64,000 nucleotides of DNA from Tetrahymena elliotti 4EA (Eukaryota; Ciliophora; Oligohymenophorea; Hymenostomatida; Tetrahymenidae), in assembly GCA_000231825.2 (NCBI GenBank), contig JH720297.1, forward strand, positions 1,790,792 to 1,854,791, read 5' to 3'. The position numbers were made by a program, and so were the translations under genes. A model generated the notes under the pieces. That model saw only the letters and a list, made by a program, of their open reading frames with translations, was not told the DNA's origin and did no database searches. The first letter of the stretch is position 1. The number at the start of each line of letters is the position of its first letter. Of the stretch, positions 12,340 to 24,952 are shown in pieces.

Positions 12340-13920
12340 TTTTATTTATTTTATTATTAAATTTATGGTAAATAGAGAGTTCTAATTTTTCAGTTTGATT
12401 CCTATTAAATTTTCAACGAATATATTTTTATAAGTAACTAACTAATTAGAGTGTTTTTCCTTACTCTAAATGAATAGATTATATATTTATCAATTTGTTT
12501 ATTATTTATTAATAATATTTTTATTCAAATACTTACTATAATATATAAATTGTAATGGAGTAACAATTTTTCATATTTTTATCTAATTCATAATATTTTT
12601 CAATTCATAATCCAGCACTTAAATAAATTTTTTATTTCTAGCAAAAAAAAAGATTTCTCTGAAGTTTCTATCATTTTAGCTAATATTTTTATGAATTTTT
12701 ATTACTTTAAATTTCTTATTTTTTTTTTAATTTTAATTGGCAGCCAATATTAGATTAGAAATAAAAAACAAAACACATCAAAAAGAATAAAATGTTGATT
12801 TTTATTTTATAAATGGAATGGTTGGTTATTCAAGATTAGTAAATATTAGTAGCTTTAATACTTGTATTTAATAATTTTTTTTATATGATTATTTTTTAAT
12901 TTAATTAATACTATCTATTAATTTATTTGATTTTTTTAGATTTATACCTCTCAAAATTCCATTAAAAAGCATAAAATGAAGCAATTATTATAACTATTTC
13001 TAGTTAGAGAAATAAATAGACAACACATTTTCTTATAATTTCATTTTTTTATTTCAAAACCAACAATATCAATATTATTTAAAAGATTACATGAATAACC
13101 TATTTAAAAAAAGTTTGAGTGAGCTGATAAAAAGTAATAAATAAAAATAAATTTACTAACTCATACAATTTTAAAAGCAATAAATAGCTTTAATCCTTCA
13201 CTTATTGAATATATATATGTTAAAAATTATTTTTCAATTGAAAAATAAAAAATATGAAAGTTAGTAAAAAATTTAATAAGAATAAAATAATATTAAAATT
13301 AATATTTTAATTATTAAATTTTGAATCTTTTTTTAGTTCTTTTATCCAAACTAAAACTAAAAGATATTTTTATCATTTTATTAATTTAATTTAGAATGGA
13401 TTTATTTATGCTTGAAATAAAATAAGTAATTATCATCCATTTATAAATTTAATGTTAGTATTTGATTTTAATTTCTCTTAGTATTTAAAATGGCCATATT
13501 TAGTTTTGTTAAAATATTTTGTGGATTTGGTTTTTTAAGATTCATTAGAATTCAAATAAGTGAAGATAATTTTAATATCAAACAGCAACCATCAACTTTA
13601 GAATTTTAAAATTAAATTTAGAAGAATCCTGAATTATTTTATTATTTTTGGAAAGATTTTAGAAAGAAGTCAATGATTAGTTTAAAATTTTGCTTTTTGT
13701 TTATTAATTAAATACAAAATGCTTAAAGAATTATATTTGAATTTGTTTATATTTTGTATTTAAAAACTGTTCAAGTACAGTAAAATTTTTAATATTTTTT
13801 GTTTGTTTATTTTGGAAAGTGTAAACTAACATAATTATTAAATAATATTCAATCAATTAAAAACTATTAAGCAATATCAAATAACTACACATATCCTTCT
13901 TAAATTATTTTATCTCAAAA
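12340..13920. other. Divergent intergenic region (two promoters)
   Basis: Lies between the starts of the minus-strand coiled-coil gene and the plus-strand giant gene, so it should carry both promoters. It is A/T-rich throughout, with long T and A runs. No coding frame or defined regulatory motif is supported. Confidence 0.45.
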
Positions 13921-16900
13921 ATGGAAGATTAAGAAAAGAAGGATAATTTAACTCATTTTGACAAAATATCCATTACTAAGATCAAGATTTTAGAATACTT
14001 CTTGAATTTTCCTGATAAAAAGCTGTAGAAATATTTGAAGTTTGATCCAGATCTATGTTGCGTTCCATTGAAAAATGTAATTAATTATTCTGAATATTGT
14101 TTAAGATGTTTCTTTGTTTAAATAAATAGCATAATGGATAAATTTTGGATATGAAAGTGTTGAAGGGGATTTCTAAGAGATTAATTAAAAAAAATGTTTT
14201 TGTTAAATCTCTTTTGAGAGATGCTTGGGTTATAACTAGGTTAAGAGTATATTATTTATTCAAGTTAGCAAGTCTGCATATGGAAAAAGTAGACTTAGAG
14301 AAGTATTTAATGTGTGTGAAAGAGGCAGAAAAGGAAATTATAAATCGTTTAAATACTCATGAAGATGAAGAAGCTCATGTATTTTATGCATTACTTCAGT
14401 TAGAAGGGCTTAAATAACATGTGAGAGCTCATAATCTAGATAGTATTGTTTCTGAATATGAAAAGATTAAAGAATGTGTTAGGAAGATCAAAGAAACAGA
14501 TATAGGGTATTTAATAAATTTAAGGATAAATGCAGCTATTGGTTATGCAGCAAAGCTAACTTAAAATGATATTGTTTTACCTTAAAGGTTTCATCAAGTT
14601 GTGTAAATATATAAAATTCATTATGAGGAGAAAAAGTAAGCTGCTTTTATTGATGAAACTGATCACTTTATTTATTTTTTCTCTTAGCTTTAGCTTTGTA
14701 AATACATGCAAAGAGCTGAGTAAATAAATGAAGCAATAGAATTAGCTCAAAAAATGAGAATTAAGATGGAACGTAAAAAGATGAATATGAAAGCAAAGTT
14801 CAAAGATCATTTTATAAAAGAGTTTACTCATTTTTTAGAAGCTTGTGTTAGCTTCTTGCAAAATGATTAGAGTCCAAGAATATTTGATCGTAAAAGAAAC
14901 TCTAAGTAGAAAAAAGAAATTATCATTTAAAGTCTTTTCAACTTTTATGATGATGAGGATGAACTCAAAGAAGAAGTCTAAGATGATTAAATATAAGAAA
15001 TTAATGAAGCAGAATTAAAAAAATAAAATCTAAAATATTAACAAGATTATAAACTTGTTGGAAGTCTCTCTAAATATCTTAATAATCTTTAAGTAAAGCA
15101 AGAAGACAAGCAAAAGGGCATTTTTGGTTTCACTTAGTAGAATCAAAATTAATAAATGGTTAAATTCTAAGAATTGTAAGAAAAAATACTTTCTGCTCAA
15201 AAGTAAACAGAATAACAGTAATAATAAATAAATTAATAACATCAACAAGAATAGGGTTAATAGGATGTTTAGATTCAAGAAATGAACTTTGAAGAGTAGG
15301 AATAAAAATATAAAATTTCTTTACCATCATAGAAATCTATTAAAGACATAATTTCAACAAGAAACATTCAGCAATCAATTTTATTAAAATCTAAAACAAA
15401 TCCATTGAAACAGGAATATCATGAAGGTTCTGAAGAAAAATCTAATTAAAATGATAAAAAATTGTTTACTGAAGGTGACAAAGATGATAACAATATCCAA
15501 ATCAATAATTCTTTTTTGGAATACTTTGGATAAGATTAAAAATATTTTCTTAAAGATAAATAAAAGGGTTATAAACCATCTCAATAAGCTTTTAATTATC
15601 ATGATAATTCCTAACAAACAGAAAAAATGAAAGCACTTACCAATAAAAAAGAAACTAATAACAAGCAAAGACATCCAAAATTAAATTAGTAAAGACTTTC
15701 TTTAACACTGAACAGTAATTAACTTAAAAATATAAACTTTGATCAATTCAATTAAAGATAGAAGATATCATCAACAAAAAGCATAAGCAGTGTGAAAAAC
15801 GAGCTATTAATTTAAGATTTTGTTAGCTTTTCTAATTTGAATAAAAGAAAATTATCTTCTGAATCAGAGCTTTTCTAAATGTGTTCAAACAGAGCTATAA
15901 GCTAACAATCTGCATATTTAATTAGAAATGATTTTATAACAAGTGCAAGTTAAAACTAAATAAATTTGAAGAATTCTGAAAGAGTTTAAACATAGGAATC
16001 TGATATAACAATAAAAAATCATGAGACTCTTTAGAAAGACAATGAAAAAGGTTCTAGAGAATATAAACCAATGTCTGGGGAATACTATGGCAAAGATGAA
16101 TTCTAAATATTACAAAACAAATATAGCGTGACTATAGAGAAAGACACTCCAAATGGAGTAGAATCTTAATTAGAATTTTTCAAAAACAACTTTTATAAAA
16201 GCAGTAGCAGCAACAATATTAAAGTAAATATTAATTAAATATAAAAATCAAGCAGCAATAACACCGAATAAGAAGAATAGCAAATCTAACCATAATAGTA
16301 AGTAAATGAAATAATAATATAAAATGAACAAAATAACAATGAATAATAAAATAATAATAGGATAAATGATAAACAAATACATTTTTAATTTCCAACCTAA
16401 GAAGGTAATCTTGCCGCCAAACATAAAAAATCAAAAACTTTTTAGTAATTTGATAAAGTAACTTCATTCTTGGATTTATATGGTAGTGAAACAAACAAGA
16501 ATTAATAAACCAATTTAAACAGCAGTAAAAGTATTAAAATAGTGTAAAAAATTCATAAATTTAACAATAAATCTTAAAACTAAGCTGAATTTCAAGAATG
16601 CCAAAATGGAAATAATTAAAATGATAATTAGGTTTATCAAAGTACTCTAAGAACTTATTCTATGAGAGACAGTAATTCAAGCAGATTTAATAACATACCT
16701 AAAGATGCAAGCTAATAACAATATAACAATTTTATCACTGAAACAAGTCTGCAAAACTAATCACAGATCACAACATAATAATCATAAAGAAATTAAAGTC
16801 TTAAAGTAAAAATAATTCCTTCAGATGTAGACAAATTCCACTTAGCTCCTTTTTTTAGCTAAAAAAATATGCTGAAGCATTTAAATCATAGAAAGCAAGT

Positions 16901-19900
16901 ACCTTCATAGTAAACTGAGAGTTTTTAATCTCCAAATAAATCTTTAATAACCTAAACCTAAATAAACAGCAGCACCAACATGAATATATAAAGTTAAACA
17001 AAAGAAACTAATCAAAGCAATATAAAATAATTCGAAACTCTAAACACCGAGAAATCTTTTTTATCAAATGCAAACAGTAACTATAATTAAAATTATTTTC
17101 AATAGATATCTTCTCCATAAAATACTAATGTTAAAATTTCTTTCTCTGGTAATCATGCAAGAAAGATATCTCTTTTGTCTTCAAATAAAACATTGAATTA
17201 GCCTTTATAATTGAATAATAAAGATGCTGTCCTTGAAGAAAACATAATTGAAAGTGAAGATGATCAAACTAAATCAATGAGCAATCAGCTTTATCCTCAA
17301 TCGCTAATGAATCATTAATAAAAATAAAATTTTAAATAAAATGGTTATGACAATAACTCTACTATGAATATGAACACCATATTTAATAAAATAAATAAAA
17401 GGAAAAGTCATTAATCTACTTTTACAACTAATCAAAGCTAAATTCAGTCATAAAATATGTAACCTAATACACAAAGAAACTCTATTTATGATGTGTAAGA
17501 ACAATCGCTACAATAAGATAAAACTCATCAATAGTACTTACTTGATAACCAAGAAACCCAAATGAACTCATTGTCAAGTTCAAGACTTCATCTTTCTCAA
17601 ATTAATACAGCTAGAGCTGCAAAATTAAAGCATGATGAAATTTAACAGAAAAAAATCAAGGAGTATTTTGAAAAGTAAAACTAAACATTCGGAAATGACG
17701 AAAAGTATGGCTTGCTCTAGCTTTATTTAAACAAAATGCTTTATGTAGATCCTTATGATTATTTACCTAAATAGACTCCTAAAGAAGTGTATCAATTTAT
17801 GAAAAATAAATTCAATAAAACAGAAGTTTCATAAAGTTAATCTACATAACAAGAATAAATTGATGATATTTAATAAACTAATGAATAAACTATTGAATAA
17901 GTGAATGCAAATACTAATAATTAACAATTGCGAGGAGAAAACTAAGATGCATAATAAATAAGAAACAGTTCAATTAATAATCATAGTAAGCACTCTACTA
18001 ATCATAAATCTCTTGATTTTATCTTTTCTTAATAATAAAAGCAGCTTTAGTAAGTTTAAATGCATAAACACTCCCAAACATAAACAAGTAGCCTTTAGTA
18101 ACCTAATGTCCCTAGTATTAATATCGGTATGCTCTAATAGCATAGAAATTCAATAAATCCTTAATAAAATTCTGTGAAAAATCAATAAAATAAATCTTTT
18201 CTAAGTTAGCAACGTAATTCAATGGCTATGTTAAATAGCTAAAACTTAATTGGCCATAATAGAACCTCCTCAGGAACTACGATCTCAGAACCAAGAGCTA
18301 GCTAATATTTAAAAGAAGATGTATCATAACTTACTCCATAAATCAAAATCAACTCAACCTTATTCACTTCAGATAAAAAGTAATTATTTTTTATTAGATT
18401 TTAATATGAAATGAAATTTTAAAATTTTAAAAGGAGTAGTGATCCAAAACACAAAAGTAATAAAAGCAATAGCAGCTTAGATGAAATGGAATAAGAAAAA
18501 CTTAGAAAAACTGTATTTTTTAAAAAATATTTTTAAACCTTTTGATTGAATTTTTTAATATAAAAGCTTATTGAACAAATATAAATAGCTAAGGAAGAAA
18601 TAAATAAGGAACAAAAAGAACCCTATTCAAAATAAGTTACATTATTTACTCTAAACAGTTAACACTCATAAGAATCAATTTCATCCAGAAAGGATGCTAA
18701 ATCTAAATTTGCTCCTGAAAAACCTAACAAAGCATCAAATTTTAAACCTAAGATGATTACAAAGTAAATTTGAATGAATTTTTAAAAATAAAAATTAATC
18801 ATTTTATTATTTAATTAGGAATAGTTTTGATTCAGACTAATCTTCAGATGATCTTTAAACTTCTCCAATAGCAAGAAAACCAATGAAAAATCATAATTTA
18901 TTAAGGAGATCAAGGGCATTTGAAAAATTCGATGAAGATGAAGAAGAAATAGGATCTTAATAATACCCTTCTACTTAAATGCATTCTGTTACAAGTCCAA
19001 ATAATCATGAATTAAAATCTTTAAGCAGTTTAGCTTTTCTTTTAGCTGGTAAAAAAAATTGGTTTAAGTTTTAAAACAAAGAGTTGACATTAAGTCAAAG
19101 CATAGCAAGACAATAGCATGCTAAAGATGAAATCAGCTAGAAGATATATAGTCTTAGCCTCAAATATCCATCTTTCTGCTTTAGTACTCATAGAATAGGA
19201 AGATTTTAAAATTGGAATGTGCGTTATGTAGAATATTACCATGAAAACAGATGTTTTTAAATTAATTTCTCAGGAGCAGATAATCTTTTTTACAAAATGT
19301 TTATTCCAGCTAGGTAGCTAAAGGATTTCAATCATAGTTAGAATAAGTTTGTGACCATATGGCCTATTATACTTGATTATCTTTAAGAATACATGGAATA
19401 GAAAAAAATTTAATTGAAATTTAGTGATGATACAAATTAGTCCAAAAAAATTAATATAAAAGACAATGGTATTTCAAAATACTTTTAGGAAAATAAGGTA
19501 GATTCAACAGCAACATAAGTTGTTAATAAAATTTTAACTTATAAGAAACTCAAATAACAAAATGATCAAAATTAATCTTAAGAATCTATAAATTCTGAAT
19601 CCAGTGAAGAAGACGAAGAAGAAAGTGATAAAGATTTAGACTCAGAAGAAAAATTAAAAAAAGGCAAAAAGAAAAATATATTTAAGTTTTTCCTTGGCTT
19701 AGCTCGTAAAGACTCTTACTTCCCAACAGCTAGAGATGCATTAGCTGTAGCAAAAATTAAAAAAATATTTGAAATTCTCCTCTACAGGTAACTCTTCACC
19801 TACAATATTTAAATATTTTATTTATTGTAACTATCAACAAAGGTATATGTATGATTAACTTCGCCCAACTGGAAAAAAGCTTATCTTAAAGAAAGACGCC

Positions 19901-22900
19901 TCAACCTAAAAGTACAAAACCCTCTCCAAAAAAATCTAAAAGTTAGAAAATGACCTTGAAAAAAACACTTTTAATTAACTCTTCAAAAGTAAATCATTTT
20001 TCCTTCATTGAAATAAGAATCCCGAAGAATTTTATGCTATTATTAATATATCATTTTAGATAACAAAAAATAAACCATTCCTATTTTTAATTCTTAAGAA
20101 TTGACTTGATCAACAAAATTAAATTAATTTGCTTATGTTAGAATTTTTTCGAAAAAACAAATTTTTTAATTGATATTAAAGATAATAAACTTAATTAAAA
20201 TTGAGAAGAATATTCAATTTATTTATTCTTAATTTATTGAATTAACTGAATCAATAAAAAATTTATTAAAAAACAATTTCTCTATTTTCTTAAATAATTT
20301 AAAAAACAGGCTTAAAATTTTATTTAAATTATTTTTTTTAAATTTCAATCTAATTTTCCTTGTTCTGTTCTGACTTTTTAGAGAAAAATTAAAAATTAAT
20401 TAATTATAAATAGAAGAACCTTCAGGGAATTCAATAGATAAGTTAACTTCTTAAAGGTTTGGAATGCTTCAGCTTAGGTAAAAAGTTTAAAAGGATTTAA
20501 TGAAAATACCTGATAAGTAGGAATACTAGATTGAATAGATTTGGAAGCTAAGGTATAGAGAGAATTCATATCAGCTTTGTTCATTTATTTTAAAGACTAA
20601 GGAGAATTGGTTTTATTTAGTAAGCTTCAATATTGCTTTTAAAAGAGATCAAAATGCCCTCCTTTAAGTGTTTTTAAGGAAGAATTCTAGTAAAAGTCTC
20701 AAGGACTCTTTTGAAAAAATAATTTAAGTTTAATTACTTCATAGACCTAAGAAAGAAAAAAACATCGAAGAATAAATTAAAGAATAGCAGTTAAAAGAAT
20801 AGAAAATTTTCCAGCTGATTGAGATTTAATAAATGCAAGAGTCTACTCCTAATAAAAGGCATTCCATACAGAGAAATTAATCTTCTAAGTTAAGTACATT
20901 TTCCCAAAGTAGACCACCAATCAGCTAAATTATTCCTAATCAACAAAAAGATGTTGTTGACCCTAAAAAGAGTATCAGTAAATAGAAAATATTTTAAGAA
21001 AGTGATTTCAAGGAGATATCAAGATATTTTGATTTCAATAACATTATTCGAGGTATTGTAACAACATAGAAAATACCTAAACAATTCAAAAATATGGCTA
21101 TTAAAAATCTTAAGAAAAGAATTGTAATAACAGAAGAATAACTCTTTTTGAGATTGTAAGCTAATATAATTATTATTACTATTTATTATATCTTAATAAA
21201 TTTATAAAAATATAGAGATAAGATAGATATTATAAGCAGAAAAATGTTGAAGCATCCACCAATTATAGTCGAAGAGGAAATACCTGATACAACAGATCCA
21301 AGAATGAGAGATTTTCTTGTTAAACAAAACCCTTTTAGCTCTCTTTTTGATTAAGCATATTAAAAATCAGATTTCCGCTCTGAAAAAGCTTAAGGTAAGA
21401 ATCATATCCACGATTAAAGCATGGATTTAACTTCTGATGAAAGTGATACTGAATTTCACGCATTCTTGAGTGATAACAAAGTTTAATACATTTAAGAAGT
21501 CTAAGAAGATTTTGAAAAAATTGAAAAAGCTGAAAAGGCAAACAATTATTATTTTGAAGAATTGCACTTCAAGTGTTCCTGCAATATGAAGCAAAGCAAC
21601 GATTCTATTTACCTAAAATATCAAAACCAAGGAACCGTCTTTTATCTTAAAGTCACTATGCATGGAGAAGATCACACTGCAAACGATCATTTTACAGAAA
21701 ATATTCATGCCCATTTAGATATAACAGTAATTGCTCCTAAGTTAAGGTTTAGAAAAACATATTCCACAAGCAAAAGAAAAGCCCTTCTTCTCTTCAACAG
21801 CTTTAAAAAGTAATTTTTATCAACTAAATACTGAATAATTTTTTTTTCTGCAAATCATCAAATACTATTTTATCTAATTCTTTCATAAATTTATCTTTCT
21901 ACTTACTCTCTTCTTATGAGCATTTATTGTTTATTATATTACGTTTTTATAATGCCAAAAGCTATGTAATTATAATTTCACTTTTTGTTAATTTTGTATC
22001 TAAAAATCAAGCTTATGTTAGAATTCAATTTTTCTTGAGTTGCAATTTAACCCCAAAGTGAATTTTAACCAAAATTAAGAATTTGTTTAAAATTTCATGT
22101 TTTTTTAATTAAATAAATAAATAAATAATTAATTTTTAAAATTGAAAAGAATAAAATACAAGAATGCATTTGATCCTCCAATTTTCTTGAAGAACAGAAA
22201 AAGAATAGAATTAGATTTTCAGACCAATATTTAAAGAGTTTCAAGGAGAAAAACGATTGGTGAAATTATGCAAAGAAAGGAAGTTAAAATTGCAAATTTA
22301 TCAGAGTTGCCCTCTTTTGAAATATTGAAACTTGCTTTACTTAAAAACTCTTCTGAAATGGAAAGTTTGAGATCATTTAAAAGATTTTCAATTGTAGATT
22401 CAATTGGATCATTTGGAAAGGTATTTTTTTATTTTAAAAAGAATTAATATGTTATATTTTTATTATTTTAAAAGGTTGTTGTTACAATGTAAATTTTCCA
22501 TGATTTTTAGAATGGCAAGTTATACTCATTAGAGTTTCAGGATTTTACCTCAAAGTCTAGATTGTATAGAATTGCTCTTAATGACAATGATATGGCAGAT
22601 TTATTTGGTATTAAGCTATATGATGATGATAGTCCTGAAATAATTATAAAAGTAATTAGAAGAATATGCTATCATGTTAGATTTGAGCAACAGAATTTTT
22701 ATAGGGTAATTTAGATTTATTTCAACTAAAATTTAATCTTATTCTTGAATTATATATTTAGGTTCCTTTTTTGCACTTTAGAGAGGAATAATATAGAATG
22801 GGATTATAGCTAGCAAAAAGGAATTAAATTGATAGACAAAGAAAGAATGAATTTTATGGAAATTATAGAAGATTTTATAATAAAATAGTAAAATATACCT

Positions 22901-24952
22901 TTGAAAAAGAAAATTTAAATAAAAATAAAAAACTTTACTTGATTGATGCATAAAGAAAGAACAGCAGAATTATATTTCACAAGGTCTTTTTCCATTAAAA
23001 CGAATATTTTATCATGACTGTGAAAAAAAGTTTAGTTTTATCTCAATTTTGGATGATCTTTATTTATGTGCCTAAAACAAGCAGGAGAATTATGGGATAC
23101 ATTTAGAGTAGAGACATTGAATAAATCTAATTTTAGAACCTAAATAAAGATATGGGTTTATTTGAAATCTATGATAGGGATTAGCCATTTAAGAATTATT
23201 TAGATTTTGTGTCAGAAGTTTCCAAGAGTGATTTAAAGAAAAGCCCTGTTACAAGTTAGGTCAGAAAAAAAACATTTTTGAGAGAATTTTAAAAAAAATT
23301 AAGTCAAAAAGTAAAAACCTAAAATAGCATTTAGTTGGATAAAATGATTGATTCAAGTGCTCCTTCTAGTCCTGATGTTGCTTTTGCAAACAATAAGTAT
23401 GAAGATGATGATTAATTTTAGCTACCTTCAGAAGACGAGCCTGTCAAGCAAATACCAAATTAAAAAATTTCTCCAAGAATTATTTTAGATTAACAAAAAA
23501 TTATATTGCCATAAAAAATAATTTAACGTCATGAAAAAAGATATGGTACTCATATCCATTTTAATCCAATTTAAGAAGAGTAAACTGACACACAAATGAA
23601 ATTAGTTTTAGAGGAGAAATTCCACTAAATCACAGGATAAATAAGCAAAGCATATAAACAATCATATGTGCTCTCTTATAGACTTTCGAACCTGTCTTAA
23701 TTTGTAGAAATGAGAATTTGGGAAGGTAAATTAAATTTTTAATCAGTATTTTTCAGTTTTAAAATTTATCACATTAGTTTTTTAAATTTAGTTTAAATAA
23801 CATAAATATTTCACTTAAATTTCACAAAAACATTATTTTTTGAAGAAATGTTATAAAATGTAAACAAAAATAAATCTAAATTTTCCAATATTAATTTTCA
23901 AACAATTTTTAATTTAAAAAATTGCAAATTAAAAAAGCTATCAATAATATTTATTGTAAATCTTTAAATTTTAATAATTTTTATCTCTAATGTTAAGAAG
24001 TGCTGCCAATCAAATTTGAAAATTTGCTAAACAAAAAATAATGATAGTTTTAAAAAGTGCTTTTTGAATAAAATGCAATAAATTTTACTAAAATATTACT
24101 TAAAAATTAATTATTATTAAAATAGATATTACTAGTAAGATGATTTTAAAGTACAAAGGATAGAATTATATAATGCAGATGGGAAACATCTCAGTTCCTA
24201 TGTAAGAATTTATTAATTCAAGCTAAATTCAAACAGATCAAGGACCTGAAATATTTGTTGAATACTTTATAGGAAAATAACTAAATTAAGGAGAATATTT
24301 AGTTACTTAGAGTTTTGAAGAAATATCATATCCTGCTTCACTAAATTATTACATATATTTAAGATTCTATCATTTTAGTTAGGTTGGCATAATGCATAAA
24401 AAGATTAATTTAAGGGAATTATTAAACTTATTTATTGCAGATGGATATTATAAATATTAGACTAATTATATGCATTCAAAGCTATAATTGCAAGATTTAG
24501 TTTAGCTTTGTGATTTTGTGAGCTACAAATTAAAAACAGGAACTTATGGAAGTATTCTCAACTAGAACTAATTTTAATATAAAAGAACAGGTTTAGAAAG
24601 CTATTCTCGTAAAACTTTATAAACTCTAGTCAAAGAATAAGAACAGTAAGAAGGAGAAAATGGAATAGTAGAAAAATTTGTTTTCTAGGCTAAACCTTAC
24701 AGTATAGTAAAAGTATTTATTAAAAGAGCCAACAGGATAGTAGAATTTCTAATCTATACTCCTTCTACTTTTTAGACATTCAAAAAAAAATACACTATGT
24801 CAGAGATTTCTCTTTCTATTCCCTTTATCAATTTATATCTTAAGGCAGGTCTTTATCGTCCATTAGCTAAGAACATCTTGAAACTTCTACACAAAGAACT
24901 ATCTTTCCATTTAAAAAATTTTTTAAAAGAAAAGTAAATCACAAATATCTGA
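13921..24952 (+). CDS. Giant multi-exon protein, Q/N/S-rich, unknown function (about 3151 aa)
   Basis: Exons: 13921-14076, 14130-18379, 18434-18512, 18567-18763, 18819-19787, 19843-19988, 20384-21155, 21216-21809, 22150-22420, 22475-22705, 22762-23725, 24126-24952. They total 9456 bases, exactly 3152 codons, with every junction in phase. Eight introns are 53-60 bases and three are 340-400 bases. Residues about 60-270 are helical, TPR-like in look (not proven). Residues about 300-1500 are a huge low-complexity Gln/Asn/Ser/Lys region where most Gln codons are TAA/TAG. Several acidic clusters follow. The C-terminal 1500 residues look folded, with aromatic-rich blocks (N-W-N-V-R-Y-V-E-Y-Y; F-F-H-Q-N-E-Y-F-I-M-T-V; L-N-Y-Y-I-Y-L-R-F-Y). 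There is no signal peptide or obvious membrane helix. I do not recognise the family. The weakest junction is the 395-base intron 19989-20383, which has an unusual TTAGAG end. If it is wrong, the locus is two genes. Confidence 0.75.
19989..20383 (+). other. Long intron (395 bases) with coding-like 5' end
   Basis: Predicted intron of the giant gene: GTAAATC donor after phase 1, acceptor ...TTAGAG giving phase-consistent joining to the frame from 20384. If not spliced, the frame runs on through a TGA at about 20009 into a protein-like segment (N-K-N-P-E-E-F-Y-A-I-I). A Trp codon would fit where the TGA is. So this could be an intron, a true gene end, or a nonsense lesion. Confidence 0.5.

Noticed and set aside
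13921..21834. Treating the giant locus as two or three separate genes
   Set aside because: No in-frame ATG begins the later blocks. All junctions, including the 340- and 395-base introns, join in phase to an exact codon total. Kept only as an alternative.
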